This document shows positions 23,846-32,857 of a stretch of DNA of 64,000 nucleotides, piece after piece (the first letter of the stretch is position 1; each line of letters opens with the position of its first letter). Position numbers and translations under genes: made by a program. The notes beneath the pieces were generated by a model. The model did no database searches and was not told the DNA's origin. It saw nothing but the letters and a program-made list of their open reading frames with translations. This stretch comes from Natronomonas gomsonensis (GTDB lineage: Archaea > Halobacteriota > Halobacteria > Halobacteriales > Haloarculaceae). The stretch covers positions 2,108,001 through 2,172,000 of the forward strand of contig NZ_CP101323.1 of the NCBI RefSeq assembly GCF_024300825.1. Reading direction: 5' to 3'.

Positions 23846-25513
23846 TTACTCGCCGATACTGAGACAGACGTTCTTCGTCGTGGTGAACTGGTCGAGGGGC
23901 TCCAGCCCCTTTTCGCGGCCGAAGCCGCTGTCGCGGTGGCCACCAAAGGGCGTCTCGACGACGCCGGCGAACCACTCGTTGACGTACACCTGTCCGGCGA
24001 CGACATCACGTGCGAAGCGGTGGGCGCGTTCGAGGTCGTTCGTGAAGATGCCGGCCGACAGCCCGTAGTCGCTGTCGTTGGCGATTTCGAGGGCTTCCTC
24101 CTCCGTCGCGAACGGAATCACCGCGAGCACCGGCCCGAAGATCTCCTCGCGAGCGATGCGGAGGTCGTTGGTCGCGTCGTCGAAAATCGTCGGGCCGACG
24201 AAGTAGCCGGTCGATTCCTCGGCGTCGTCGGGCACGCCGTCGACGACCGGCTCTCCCAACTCCTGTTTGCCGACTTCGACGTACTCCCGGACCTTCTCGT
24301 ACTGTGCTTCGGAGACCAACGCCCCCACGTCGGGGTCCTCCAAGCCCGGTCCCATCGTCAGGTCCTCGACGGCCTCGACGAGTCGGTCGAGGAACTCCTC
24401 GTGGATGTCCTCGTGGACGAGCAGGCGGTCGCCCGCCGAGCACACCTGTCCCGCGTTCCGAGTGAAAATCGAAATCAGCGTCCCCTCGATGGCGTCTTCG
24501 AGGTCGGCGTCGGGGAAGACGACGTTGGGGTTCTTCCCGCCGGCCTCGATGTGGACGTGTTTCAGTTGGCGCGCGGCGGTCGCGGCGACCTCCTTGCCGG
24601 TCGGAACCGACCCGGTGAAGGCGATGGCGTTGACGCCGGCGTCGTCGTCGAGTTCCGATGCCGGGACGTGGCTCGGGCGGCTTCCGTCGCGGGTGTCGTA
24701 CATTCCCTGGTCGCGGAGTTCCTCGTGTGAAACCCGCGCGTGGTCGTAGACGAACCGCTTGACATCGTCTTTCGAGTAGCCGTCACGAGCGATGGTCGCC
24801 GCGTGTTCCGGCGACAGCGCGAGACAGGGTTCGGCCCGTTCGGAGAGATACGTCGTGTTCGCCCCGAGAACCGACATGGTGTCGGCGGCCGTCGTGAGGA
24901 CGCCCGCGGCGCTGTCGGCGACGTGGTCGTTGACGTTGTGCGGCGCTTCGGTCGTCAACACCGTGACGGTGCTGTCGTCTTCCTCGAAGCCGCGCTCGAC
25001 GTGCAGCGGGTCCCACGGACTCTCGGCTTCGTTCTCGGCGACACACAGTCCGAACTTGTGCGGTCCGCCGTGGGTCGCCTTATCGGTCGGCCCCGGTGTC
25101 GCGCCGGCGACGTTCATGTAGACGAAGGTGAGCGCCCGCCCGATGGTCGCGTTTGGCTTCGACCCCTGACCGAAGGCGTTGGCACCGCCGTTGATGTCGA
25201 GTTCCTCGACTATCGGTCCGTTGACGACCACCATCGGCCAGTGTGGCTCCGTCGTCGCGAGCGTCCCGTAGAGGTTGAACTCGGGGTCCAGCGTCGCTTC
25301 GAGGGCGGCCAACACCACCGGAAAGAACGACGCCTCACAGCCGGCCATCACCGCGTTCGCCGCGAGGGTTTCCATCGTCGCCGACCGCTCGCTCAACGGG
25401 AAGGGGCCGAGACGGTCCTCGCCGGCGACATCGGCGGCCTCGAGGAACCGGTCGACTCGCTCCCGCGTGGGATCGACGACCGGCAGTCCGTCCGGAGAGG
25501 AAACGGTAGCCAT
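23846..25513 (-). CDS. Fused ORF: N-terminal unknown enzyme-like domain joined to the C-terminal half of an aldehyde dehydrogenase
   Basis: 555 residues. Residues 1 to about 285 match, from memory, a conserved uncharacterised family often found near UGSC-type (seleno)proteins, with INGGANAFGQG (107-117), NATIGRA, HVERGF and SPEHAATIARDGYSKDDV (234-251). From about residue 290 (AGVNAIAFTGSVPTGKE) the protein is the second half of an ALDH: catalytic Glu323 in IEAGGK, nucleophile Cys358 in GQVCSAGDR, EEIFGPV and PFGGHRDSGFGREKG. The first ~230 residues of a normal ALDH, including most of the NAD-binding domain, are absent, as is the usual end of the N-terminal family. The junction near 24640-24660 suggests an in-frame deletion or an assembly error. 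Confidence 0.8.
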   Translation of the reverse strand: MATVSSPDGLPVVDPTRERVDRFLEAADVAGEDRLGPFPLSERSATMETLAANAVMAGCEASFFPVVLAALEATLDPEFNLYGTLATTEPHWPMVVVNGPIVEELDINGGANAFGQGSKPNATIGRALTFVYMNVAGATPGPTDKATHGGPHKFGLCVAENEAESPWDPLHVERGFEEDDSTVTVLTTEAPHNVNDHVADSAAGVLTTAADTMSVLGANTTYLSERAEPCLALSPEHAATIARDGYSKDDVKRFVYDHARVSHEELRDQGMYDTRDGSRPSHVPASELDDDAGVNAIAFTGSVPTGKEVAATAARQLKHVHIEAGGKNPNVVFPDADLEDAIEGTLISIFTRNAGQVCSAGDRLLVHEDIHEEFLDRLVEAVEDLTMGPGLEDPDVGALVSEAQYEKVREYVEVGKQELGEPVVDGVPDDAEESTGYFVGPTIFDDATNDLRIAREEIFGPVLAVIPFATEEEALEIANDSDYGLSAGIFTNDLERAHRFARDVVAGQVYVNEWFAGVVETPFGGHRDSGFGREKGLEPLDQFTTTKNVCLSIGE

Positions 25514-25583
25514 ACACACACCGTACACCCGGCGGCACATACCTGTTCCGCCGACCCCTCGGCGAGCGAAGCCACGGCAAAAG

Positions 25584-25590
25584 CTTAATA
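25584..25590 (+). promoter_or_regulatory. TATA box of the CaiB/BaiF gene
   Basis: CTTAATA, centred 27 bases before the ATG at 25614, supports that start over a long in-frame extension overlapping the divergent gene. Confidence 0.5.
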
Positions 25591-25613
25591 GATTCACTGC
25601 CCCCTTCGAACGT

Positions 25614-26801
25614 ATGAGCGACCAGTTACTGGACGGCATCGACGTAGTCGACCTCGGGCAGATATACAACGGCCCCTACTGCTCTCTGCTGCTCTCCTAT
25701 ATGGGTGCGGACGTCACGAAAATCGAACCGCCACACGGCGAACCGCTTCGGGCCCGCGTCGACGACGGCGAGGCCCCGGAGTTCGTGATGCTCAACTCCA
25801 ACAAGGAGGGCATGACACTCAACCTCAAAACCGAGGAGGGAAAGGAAATCTTCGAGGAACTCATCGAGGACGCCGACATCCTCGTCGAGAACTTCTCGGT
25901 CGGAGCGATGGAGCGCCTCGGCCTCGGCTACGAGGAACTCTCAGAAATAAACCCGGAACTCATCTACGCCCACAGCAGCGGCTTCGGCGAGGAGGGCCCC
26001 TACAACGAGTACCCCGCGATGGACCTCACGATTCAGGCCATCAGCGGCGTGATGGACGTGACGGGCTTTCCGGACGGACCGCCGACGAAAGCCGGCATCG
26101 CCGTCGGCGACTTCATGGGTGGCATCCACCTGCTCGCTGGCATCCTCGGTGCCCTGTACGAACGGGAGTTGACCGGCGAGGGCCAGTTCGTCGAGGTGAG
26201 CATGCACGATTCGGTGTTTCCGACGCTGATGTCGCCGATGGCGGCGCACTTCAACGATGACGACGTGCCACCCCGGACCGGCAACCGACACAGCGGCCTC
26301 GCACAGAGTCCCTACAACGTCTACGAGACATCCGACGGCTACATCGCCATCTTCGGCGTCACCGACCAGCACTGGCACTCGCTTTTGGAGGTCATCGGCC
26401 GGGAGGATTTGAAGGGCGACCCCCGATTCGAGAGCAACGTCAAACGGTCGAACCACCTCGACGAGGTCGACGAACTGGTCGAGGAGTGGACCATCGAGCG
26501 CGAGCGCGACGACATCGAGGAAATCCTGCTCGATGCGGGCGTCCCCTGTGGCCCGGTCAAGGAACTCGACGAGGTCGCCGACGACCCCCACCTCAAGGAG
26601 CGCGAGATGATAAACGAAATCGAACACCCCGACTACGGCGAGATATCGGTCCCCGGCATCCCGATTCGGTTCTCAAGGTCGGAACTGCCCGACATCGAAC
26701 CGTCGCCGACGAAGGGGCGAGACACCCGGAAGGTGATGTGTGAACGCCTCGGCTACTCCGAGGCGGAGTACGAGGAGCTGAAAGAGAAGGACGTCTTCTA
26801 A
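25614..26801 (+). CDS. CaiB/BaiF family CoA-transferase (class III)
   Basis: 395 residues. The N-terminal DLGQIYNGPYCSLLLSYMGADVTKIEPPHGEP and the NKEGMTLNLKTEEGKEIFEELIEDADILVENFSVGAMERLG stretch are typical. The catalytic Asp is in YPAMDLTIQAISGVMDVTG, followed by KAGIAVGDFMGGIHL. These enzymes move CoA between organic acids, for example in carnitine, mesaconate, oxalate or aromatic catabolism. It probably activates the island's substrate. It overlaps the convergent RraA gene by four bases (CTAA shared by both stop codons). Confidence 0.93.
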   Translation: MSDQLLDGIDVVDLGQIYNGPYCSLLLSYMGADVTKIEPPHGEPLRARVDDGEAPEFVMLNSNKEGMTLNLKTEEGKEIFEELIEDADILVENFSVGAMERLGLGYEELSEINPELIYAHSSGFGEEGPYNEYPAMDLTIQAISGVMDVTGFPDGPPTKAGIAVGDFMGGIHLLAGILGALYERELTGEGQFVEVSMHDSVFPTLMSPMAAHFNDDDVPPRTGNRHSGLAQSPYNVYETSDGYIAIFGVTDQHWHSLLEVIGREDLKGDPRFESNVKRSNHLDEVDELVEEWTIERERDDIEEILLDAGVPCGPVKELDEVADDPHLKEREMINEIEHPDYGEISVPGIPIRFSRSELPDIEPSPTKGRDTRKVMCERLGYSEAEYEELKEKDVF

Positions 26802-27436
26802 AACTCGTGGTCGTCGCCCTGGAGGTCGGCAACCGTCGCGCCATGTTCGATTTTCCGCTCGACGAGTAACTCCTCCCGGAGCGTCGCCTCGGCCGTCTCG
26901 GCGACTTCGGCGGCTTTCTCGGCGGGCACGACGACGACGCCCGTCGCGTCGGCAACGATGAGGTCATCGGGGTTCACCGTCACGCCGTCGATGTCGAGCG
27001 GTTCGCCGACTTCTTCGACGGCGAGGCGGCGCTGGCCGGATTTCGGCGTCGCCTGACGGGCGAACACCGGGAACGACCCCTCCCGAATCTCGGGGATGTC
27101 GCGGTGGCCACCGTCGATGACCATGCCGGCGACGCCGGCGTTGTCGGCCAGTCGCGAGGCGTTGCCACCCCAACAGGAGATGTCGGGGCCGACGCCGTCG
27201 ATGACGAGCACGCGGTCCTCGCGGAGTTCGTTCAACATCGCGTAGGGGAAGTTCGTCCGCTCGCCGGGGTCGTCGACCAACTCGAAGCGCATCGTGTGGG
27301 CGCGTCCGACCGTCGTCTGGTCGGGCGCCGCCGGCGGCAGGCCAGTGATGACGCCGTCGATGTCGTGTTTGTCCAAGGCGTCGGAGACGACGCTGGTGTC
27401 GAACATGCTGTACACGTCCGTGATACTCGATGCCAT
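26798..27436 (-). CDS. RraA family protein (HMG/CHA aldolase-like)
   Basis: 212 residues from ATG 27436. The fold signature is there: SSITDVYSMFDTSVVSDALDKHDIDGVI, GRAHTMRF, DRVLVIDGVGPDISCWGGNASRLADNAGVAGMVIDGGHRDIPEI, and FARQATPKSGQ. GG-x20-RD-like residues (GGN...GHRD) match the class II pyruvate aldolases of this family, which cleave 4-hydroxy-4-methyl-2-oxoglutarate or decarboxylate oxaloacetate; other members inhibit RNase E, which haloarchaea lack in bacterial form. In this setting an aldolase is more likely. A TATA box (CCTATAAG on the minus strand, 27461-27468) predicts a leaderless mRNA. Confidence 0.85.
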   Translation of the reverse strand: MASSITDVYSMFDTSVVSDALDKHDIDGVITGLPPAAPDQTTVGRAHTMRFELVDDPGERTNFPYAMLNELREDRVLVIDGVGPDISCWGGNASRLADNAGVAGMVIDGGHRDIPEIREGSFPVFARQATPKSGQRRLAVEEVGEPLDIDGVTVNPDDLIVADATGVVVVPAEKAAEVAETAEATLREELLVERKIEHGATVADLQGDDHEF

Positions 27437-27460
27437 GTAGTCGTCTGTTGCGTGCGGCGG

Positions 27461-27468
27461 CTTATAGG
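27461..27468 (-). promoter_or_regulatory. TATA box of the RraA gene
   Basis: Minus-strand CCTATAAG, centred 28 bases upstream of the ATG at 27436. It selects that codon over an in-frame extension to 27556. Confidence 0.55.
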
Positions 27469-27546
27469 TATCCCTCGTCGCTTGGCCGTCTTGGCCGGCG
27501 ACGGGACGGTGAAAACACCTATCATCGCTCGACCGGAACGGACGGT

Positions 27547-29040
27547 ATGGCAGCACAACCCACAGAGTACGACCAGTTCATCGATGGCGAGTACACGCCT
27601 TCCGAGAGCGACGAGCGCATCGAGGTGTCGTTTCCCTACGACGGGTCGGTGTGGGCGACGGTTCCGGACGGCACCGAAGCCGACGTCGAGCGGGCGGTTG
27701 ACTCGGCACGGTCGGCCTTCGAATCCGACGAGTGGCGCGGGTTGTTGCCGAGCGAGCGGGCATCGATACTCCACGACATCGCCGACACAATCGACGACCA
27801 CGCCGAGGAACTCGCGGAACTGGAGACCCGACAGAACGGTAAACTGATTCGGGAGATGAGTTCCCAGATGGGCGGCCTCGGCGAGTGGTTCCGCTACTAC
27901 GCCAGCCAGTGTCGGACCCACGAGGGCCGGACGATTCCCGTCGAGAGCAAAGGCGGGGAGATGTTCACCTACGTCCGCGAGGAGCCACGCGGCGTCGTCG
28001 GTGCGATTACGCCGTGGAACTCCCCGCTTCTGCTGACCGTGTTCAAACTCGCCCCGGCGCTCGCGGCGGGGTGTACCTTCGTCCACAAGCCGAGTTCCTA
28101 CACGCCAGTGAGCGCGTTGCGGTTCGCCGAGATACTCCACGAGGAGGCCGGCCTGCCGGCGGGCGTCTACAACGTCGTCACCGGCGGTGGGTCGACGGCC
28201 GGCGAGGCGCTCATCACCCACGACGACGTGGACAAACTCGCATTCACCGGCTCGACCGGCATCGGCCGCCACATCGGCAAGGCCGCCGGCGAGGCGCTGA
28301 TTCCCGCCTCCCTGGAGTTGGGCGGGAAGAGTCCCAACGTCGTCTTCCCGAGTGCGGACCTCGACAACGCCATCAACGGCGTCATCAAGGGCATCTTCGC
28401 GGCAACGGGACAGACCTGCCTCGCCGGCTCGCGCGTGTTCGTCCACGAGGACGTCCACGACGAGTTCGTCGACCGCTTTACGAGTCGGACCGAGGACATC
28501 GAGTTGGGCGACCCGCTGGACCCCGACACCGAGATGGGGCCGGTCGCCTTCCGCGACCAGTGGGAGACCGACGTGTCCTACATCGAGACCGGCGTCGAGG
28601 AGGGGGCGACGCTGGCCTTCGGCGGCGAGCAACCCGAGGACCTACCGGGAGAGTGCTTCCTCCAGCCAACGATTCTGACCGATGTGGACAACGACATGAC
28701 CGTCGCTCGCGAGGAGATTTTCGGCCCCGTCGCCAGCGTCATCACCTTCTCCGAGGAGGAAGAGGTCATCGAACTCGCCAACGACACCGACTTCGGGCTT
28801 GCGGCGGGCGTCTGGACCGAGGACATGCGGCAGGCGCGTCGGTTCGCCAACCGAGTCGAGGCTGGCACCGTCTGGATAAACGAGTACCGGACGCTGTCGT
28901 ACAACGCGCCCTTCGGCGGTTACAAGGACAGCGGCCTCGGCCGGGAGAACGGCAAAGAGGGCATCGACGAGTACCGCCGGACGAAGACCGTCTGGGTCGA
29001 CGAATCCGGCTCCGTCGACGACCCCTTCAAACTCGGCTAA
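27547..29040 (+). CDS. Aldehyde dehydrogenase family protein (complete)
   Basis: 497 residues. NAD-binding and catalytic motifs are all present: VVGAITPWNSPLL, FVHKPSSYTP with the conserved Lys, DVDKLAFTGSTGIGRHI, the general base in LELGGKSPNVVF, the nucleophile in GQTCLAGSRVFV and EEIFGPVASV; it ends PFGGYKDSGLGRENG. Such enzymes oxidise aldehydes to acids with NAD(P). It is clearly a different paralogue from the truncated ALDH half at 23.9 kb. Divergent from RraA and followed by a TPP enzyme gene, which may supply its aldehyde by decarboxylating a 2-keto acid. Confidence 0.93.
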   Translation: MAAQPTEYDQFIDGEYTPSESDERIEVSFPYDGSVWATVPDGTEADVERAVDSARSAFESDEWRGLLPSERASILHDIADTIDDHAEELAELETRQNGKLIREMSSQMGGLGEWFRYYASQCRTHEGRTIPVESKGGEMFTYVREEPRGVVGAITPWNSPLLLTVFKLAPALAAGCTFVHKPSSYTPVSALRFAEILHEEAGLPAGVYNVVTGGGSTAGEALITHDDVDKLAFTGSTGIGRHIGKAAGEALIPASLELGGKSPNVVFPSADLDNAINGVIKGIFAATGQTCLAGSRVFVHEDVHDEFVDRFTSRTEDIELGDPLDPDTEMGPVAFRDQWETDVSYIETGVEEGATLAFGGEQPEDLPGECFLQPTILTDVDNDMTVAREEIFGPVASVITFSEEEEVIELANDTDFGLAAGVWTEDMRQARRFANRVEAGTVWINEYRTLSYNAPFGGYKDSGLGRENGKEGIDEYRRTKTVWVDESGSVDDPFKLG

Positions 29041-29082
29041 CCGACCGAAACGATAACGGGGACACGTCACTTCGGGGGTGGT

Positions 29083-30723
29083 ATGGTAGAATCCGGCCCG
29101 GAAGCCACCGGCAGTAGCTACGTCCTCGACGCCGTTTCGGCGGAGGGCGTCGATTCGGTGTTCGGCATCATCGGCGAGGGTAACGCCCACCTCATCGACA
29201 GCCTCAACGAGAGCGACCTCACGTTCAAGCAGGCCCGCCACGAGCAGGCCGCCGTCTCGATGGCCGACGGTCACGCCCGAACCCGCCACGGCGTCGCGGT
29301 GTGTACGCTCACTCACGGCCCCGGCCTCACGAACGGCGCGACGGGCATCGCCGCCGCCGACCGTGACAACGTTCCCATCGTCGTCCTCGTGGGAGACACC
29401 GGTATCGCCGGCCGGGAGACCTCGCTGCAGTATCTCGACCACCCCGCGTTCTCGAAGCCGATTTCGACGTATCAGACGCGCATCGAGACCGCCGAGACGA
29501 TTCCGGAGGTGCTTTCGAGAGCCTTCGACCGCGCCCGGACTCGAAGCGGGCCCGTCATCGTCGAGGTGCCGACCGACGTACAGGAAGCGCCCGCCCCCGA
29601 AGCGACGTACACGCCAGTCCCCCGCCCACGCCAGCGTATCGCACCCGACGCAGACCGACTGGACGAGGCCGTCGAACTGCTCGCCGAGGCCGACCACCCC
29701 GTCGTGTTGGCGGGCGGCGGCGCGATGCGCTCGAACGCCGGCGACGCGCTGGCGGGGTTCGCCGAGAAAGTCGGCGCGCCAATCGCGACGACGTACTTCG
29801 GCCGCGGCGTCCTGTCGGAGTCTCACCCCTTCGTGTCGGGCATCTCGGGGACGTTCATGTCGCCGGCCAACGACGAACTCCTGTGGGACGCCGACGTGGC
29901 AGTCGTCGTCGGCGCACGACTCTCGGGGAAGACGACCCGCTACGGCGAGTTGTACGCCGACGCCGACGTGATTCAAATCGACACGAACGAGGAGTCGATA
30001 GCGACCCACCAGCTTCCGGCCGTCGGGATGGTTGCCGACGCCCGCCGAGCGGTCGAGGCGCTGACCGACCGCATCAAGGCGAACCCCGACCGGGCGACGG
30101 CGGTCGAAGAGACCATCGCCGAGGCGCCGTTCCCGTGGGACGACGGCTTCGAGCAGCGCCCCGACGAGATCGACCCCGGCGAGTTCACCGTCGAACTCTC
30201 CGAGCGCGTCCCCGATGACGCCATCGTGACCGTCGATTCGGGCAACAACACCGGCTTCCCCGCGGTCTTCCACGACATCGGCGAGGACGGGACGATGCTC
30301 GTCAACGGCAACTTCGGGACGATGGGCTACTCCCTGCCGGCCGCCCTGGGCGCACAGGCGACCGCCCCCGAGAAGACGGTCGTCTGTTACACCGGCGACG
30401 GCGCGCTGCTGCAGGTGATACAGGAGATAGAGACCGGCGTCCGACTGGGTCTGCCGGTCATCGTCGCGATACTCAACGACCGGAGTTACGGCATCATCCG
30501 ACACCGCCAGAACATGATTTACGAACGAGAGACCGCGAGTACGTACGACAGCGCCGACTTCGTGCAAATCGCCGAGGGGTTCGGCGCCGAAGGCGCGGTC
30601 GTCCGCTCACCGGAGGACCTCGATGTCGTCGAGGAGTTCCTCGACTCCGACCCGGAGGTGCCACTGGTACTCGACGCACGGACGATTCCCGAAGTGTCGC
30701 GGCCGGGATTCCCCCCGTACTGA
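29083..30723 (+). CDS. Thiamine pyrophosphate-dependent enzyme, acetolactate synthase/benzoylformate decarboxylase type
   Basis: 546 residues in the three-domain order of this family. N-terminal Pyr domain: VFGIIGEGNAHLIDSL and the catalytic Glu region RHEQAAVSMADGHAR, then THGPGLTNGATG. Central domain: VVLAGGGAMRSNAGDAL. C-terminal PP domain with the metal/TPP motif starting at CYTGDGALLQVIQEI and ending ILNDRSYG. No regulatory small subunit follows, which argues against biosynthetic acetolactate synthase. A 2-keto acid decarboxylase or carboligase feeding the adjacent aldehyde dehydrogenase is plausible. Confidence 0.88.
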   Translation: MVESGPEATGSSYVLDAVSAEGVDSVFGIIGEGNAHLIDSLNESDLTFKQARHEQAAVSMADGHARTRHGVAVCTLTHGPGLTNGATGIAAADRDNVPIVVLVGDTGIAGRETSLQYLDHPAFSKPISTYQTRIETAETIPEVLSRAFDRARTRSGPVIVEVPTDVQEAPAPEATYTPVPRPRQRIAPDADRLDEAVELLAEADHPVVLAGGGAMRSNAGDALAGFAEKVGAPIATTYFGRGVLSESHPFVSGISGTFMSPANDELLWDADVAVVVGARLSGKTTRYGELYADADVIQIDTNEESIATHQLPAVGMVADARRAVEALTDRIKANPDRATAVEETIAEAPFPWDDGFEQRPDEIDPGEFTVELSERVPDDAIVTVDSGNNTGFPAVFHDIGEDGTMLVNGNFGTMGYSLPAALGAQATAPEKTVVCYTGDGALLQVIQEIETGVRLGLPVIVAILNDRSYGIIRHRQNMIYERETASTYDSADFVQIAEGFGAEGAVVRSPEDLDVVEEFLDSDPEVPLVLDARTIPEVSRPGFPPY

Positions 30724-30829
30724 CCCGCACGTTTATTTACGATTCGGCGGAAGCACACACCGACAACCGTGACGGAACACGCGACGACCGCGATGCGGCA
30801 CGCGGCGACGGAGACGCACACGACAACCC

Positions 30830-31387
30830 ATGGCTGAACAAGAGACACAACGACGACTGGTACAGGGCTGGGAAGGACGCTACTACGAGGACTTCTCGGT
30901 CGGCGACATCTACAAACATCCCTACGGACGGACGGTCACCGAAACCGATGACGTGTGGTTTACGAACGTGACGATGAACACCAACCCGATGCATTTCAAC
31001 GAGGCCTACGCCGCCGAGACGGAGTTCGGCGAGCGCCTCGTCAACGGGACGTTCGTCATCGCCCTCGCCGTCGGGATGAGCGTCATCGACGTGAGCGCAA
31101 ACGCCACCGCCAACCTCGGCTACGATGCGGTGCGACACCACGGCCCCGTCTTCCACGGCGACACCATCTTCGTCGAAAGCGAGGTGACCGAGAAACGCGA
31201 GTCGTCCTCACGGGACCACGTCGGCATCGTCACGACCGAACTCCGTGCGTACAATCAGGACGACGAGTTGGTGTTGTCCTTAGAGCGGACGCCGATGGTA
31301 CTGAAACGCGAGCACGCCCAGCCAACGGCGGCCCAACCGACCGGCTGGCCGGAGGGCATCGGCACCCAACCGGAGGACCTCGAATGA
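30830..31387 (+). CDS. MaoC family hydratase, mesaconyl/itaconyl-CoA hydratase-like
   Basis: 185 residues with the pattern EGRYYEDFSVGDIYKHPYGRTVTETDD, VTMNTNPMHFNEAYAAETEFGERLVNGTF and VFHGDTIFVESEVTEKRESSS. The NTNPMHF active-site strand is that of the mesaconyl-CoA/itaconyl-CoA hydratase subgroup. Its stop overlaps the ATG of the CoA-transferase gene (ATGA 31384-31387), so the two act together, probably on one CoA ester. TTTATTTA at 30732-30739 is the promoter, leaving a leader of about 65 bases with no clear Shine-Dalgarno sequence. Confidence 0.88.
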   Translation: MAEQETQRRLVQGWEGRYYEDFSVGDIYKHPYGRTVTETDDVWFTNVTMNTNPMHFNEAYAAETEFGERLVNGTFVIALAVGMSVIDVSANATANLGYDAVRHHGPVFHGDTIFVESEVTEKRESSSRDHVGIVTTELRAYNQDDELVLSLERTPMVLKREHAQPTAAQPTGWPEGIGTQPEDLE

Positions 31388-32841
31388 GCGACCGAGTCAC
31401 CGAGCGCTACGCGGGCGAGTTACCGATGGCCGAGGCCGACGACGCCGCCGACCGCGTCGCCGACGACGCGGTCGTCCTCGTCAGCGGGTTCGGGAGCGTC
31501 GGCTACCCGAAAGCCCTGCCACTGGCGCTGGCCGACTCCGGACGTGACCTCGAACTCACCGTCGTCAGCGGCGGCAGCGTCGGCGAGGAAATCGACACTG
31601 CTCTGGTGGAAGCCGACGCCATCGCTCGCCGGTATCCGTATCAATCGACGCCGGAAGCACGAGAGAAAGTCAACAACAACGAAATCGCATTCAGCGACCG
31701 CAACGTCTCCTCGCTGGGCGACGAAGTGCAGTACGGCGGGTTGGTCGACCCCGACGTGGCCATCGTCGAGGCCGTCGCCGTCGGCGAGGACTGGCTGATT
31801 CCCTCCACCTCCATCGGCCAGACGCCCGCCTTCGTCGATGCGGCCGAGAAACTCATCGTCGAAGTCAACCACAACCAACCGCTGGAACTGCAGGCGGTTC
31901 ACGACGTGTACCGCCCCGACGCGCCGCCGAACCGGGAGCCGATTCCGCTGTCGGAGCCGGACGGCCGCATCGGCGACGCAAAGGTCCGCTTCGACCCCGA
32001 GAAACTCCTCGCCGTCGTCGAGACCGACCGACCGGATTCGACGTACACGTTCCGTGACCCCACCGACGACGACCGGGCCATCGCCCGGAACTTCGGGTCG
32101 TTCCTCGCCGAGGAGATGGAGCGAACGCCCGTCTTCGAGGAAGAACTGTACCTCCAGTTCGGCGTCGGCAGCCTCGGCAATGCGCTGATGGGCGAACTCA
32201 TCGACCTCGATTTTGCCGGCCGGGACGTGGTTTACTTCGGTGAGGTGATTCAGGACGGCCTCCTCGATATGCTCGATGCGGGTCGGTTGGAGTGTGCCAG
32301 CGCGACGACGCTCGCGCTCACCGAGGAGGGCCAACAGCGACTGTTCGAGGATGTCGAGGGCTACGCTGAAGACATCGTGTTGCGGCCGACCGACGTGTCC
32401 AACGACGCTCGCCTCATCAACCAGTTCGGCGTCGTCGGCGTCAACAGCGCCATCGAGGTCGACATCTACGGCCACGCCAACTCGACGCACGTCCGCGGGT
32501 CGAAAGCCATCAACGGCGTCGGCGGGTCGGGCGACTTCAACCGCAACTCGCTGGTGTCGGTGTGTGCGCTCCCGTCGACGCTGAAGGGCGGCGAGATATC
32601 CCGAATCGTCCCGATGGCCTTCCACGTCGACCACACCGAACACGACCTCGACGTCATCGTCACCGAACAGGGCGTCGCCGACCTCCGGGGCACCTCGCCG
32701 GTCGAACGCGCCGAGGAAATCATCGAGAACTGCGCACACCCCTCGTTCAAGCCGGCGCTGTGGGAGTACTTCGAGGCGGCGAAAGAACAGGGGGGTCACA
32801 TTCCGCATGACCTCAAGCGCGCCGTCGAGTGGCCGAACTGA
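31384..32841 (+). CDS. Acetyl-CoA hydrolase/transferase family CoA-transferase
   Basis: 485 residues. The class I CoA-transferase signature of this family is visible: DDAVVLVSGFGSVGYPKALPLAL, TVVSGGSVGEEID, VGSLGNALMGEL and the active-site Glu in VIVTEQGVADLRGTSPVERAEEII. Family members include succinyl-CoA:acetate CoA-transferase and itaconate CoA-transferase. The four-base overlap with the upstream hydratase gene indicates co-translation; the pair corresponds to the CoA-transferase and hydratase steps of itaconate degradation in bacteria, but that reading is an inference. Confidence 0.88.
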   Translation: MSDRVTERYAGELPMAEADDAADRVADDAVVLVSGFGSVGYPKALPLALADSGRDLELTVVSGGSVGEEIDTALVEADAIARRYPYQSTPEAREKVNNNEIAFSDRNVSSLGDEVQYGGLVDPDVAIVEAVAVGEDWLIPSTSIGQTPAFVDAAEKLIVEVNHNQPLELQAVHDVYRPDAPPNREPIPLSEPDGRIGDAKVRFDPEKLLAVVETDRPDSTYTFRDPTDDDRAIARNFGSFLAEEMERTPVFEEELYLQFGVGSLGNALMGELIDLDFAGRDVVYFGEVIQDGLLDMLDAGRLECASATTLALTEEGQQRLFEDVEGYAEDIVLRPTDVSNDARLINQFGVVGVNSAIEVDIYGHANSTHVRGSKAINGVGGSGDFNRNSLVSVCALPSTLKGGEISRIVPMAFHVDHTEHDLDVIVTEQGVADLRGTSPVERAEEIIENCAHPSFKPALWEYFEAAKEQGGHIPHDLKRAVEWPN

Positions 32842-32857
32842 TAACCGGGCGCGTTTC

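Noticed and set aside
30740-30748. CGATTCGGC half-site near the MaoC TATA box, matching the 19-bp palindrome at 19409
   Set aside because: A single nine-base match can occur by chance in 64 kb; it lacks the second arm.
30769-30837. 22-codon GTG-started frame upstream of the MaoC gene, ending past its start
   Set aside because: The overlap with the start is eight bases, not exact, and the GTG is not clearly at the transcription start, so it is less convincing than the leaders at 6334 and 16142.
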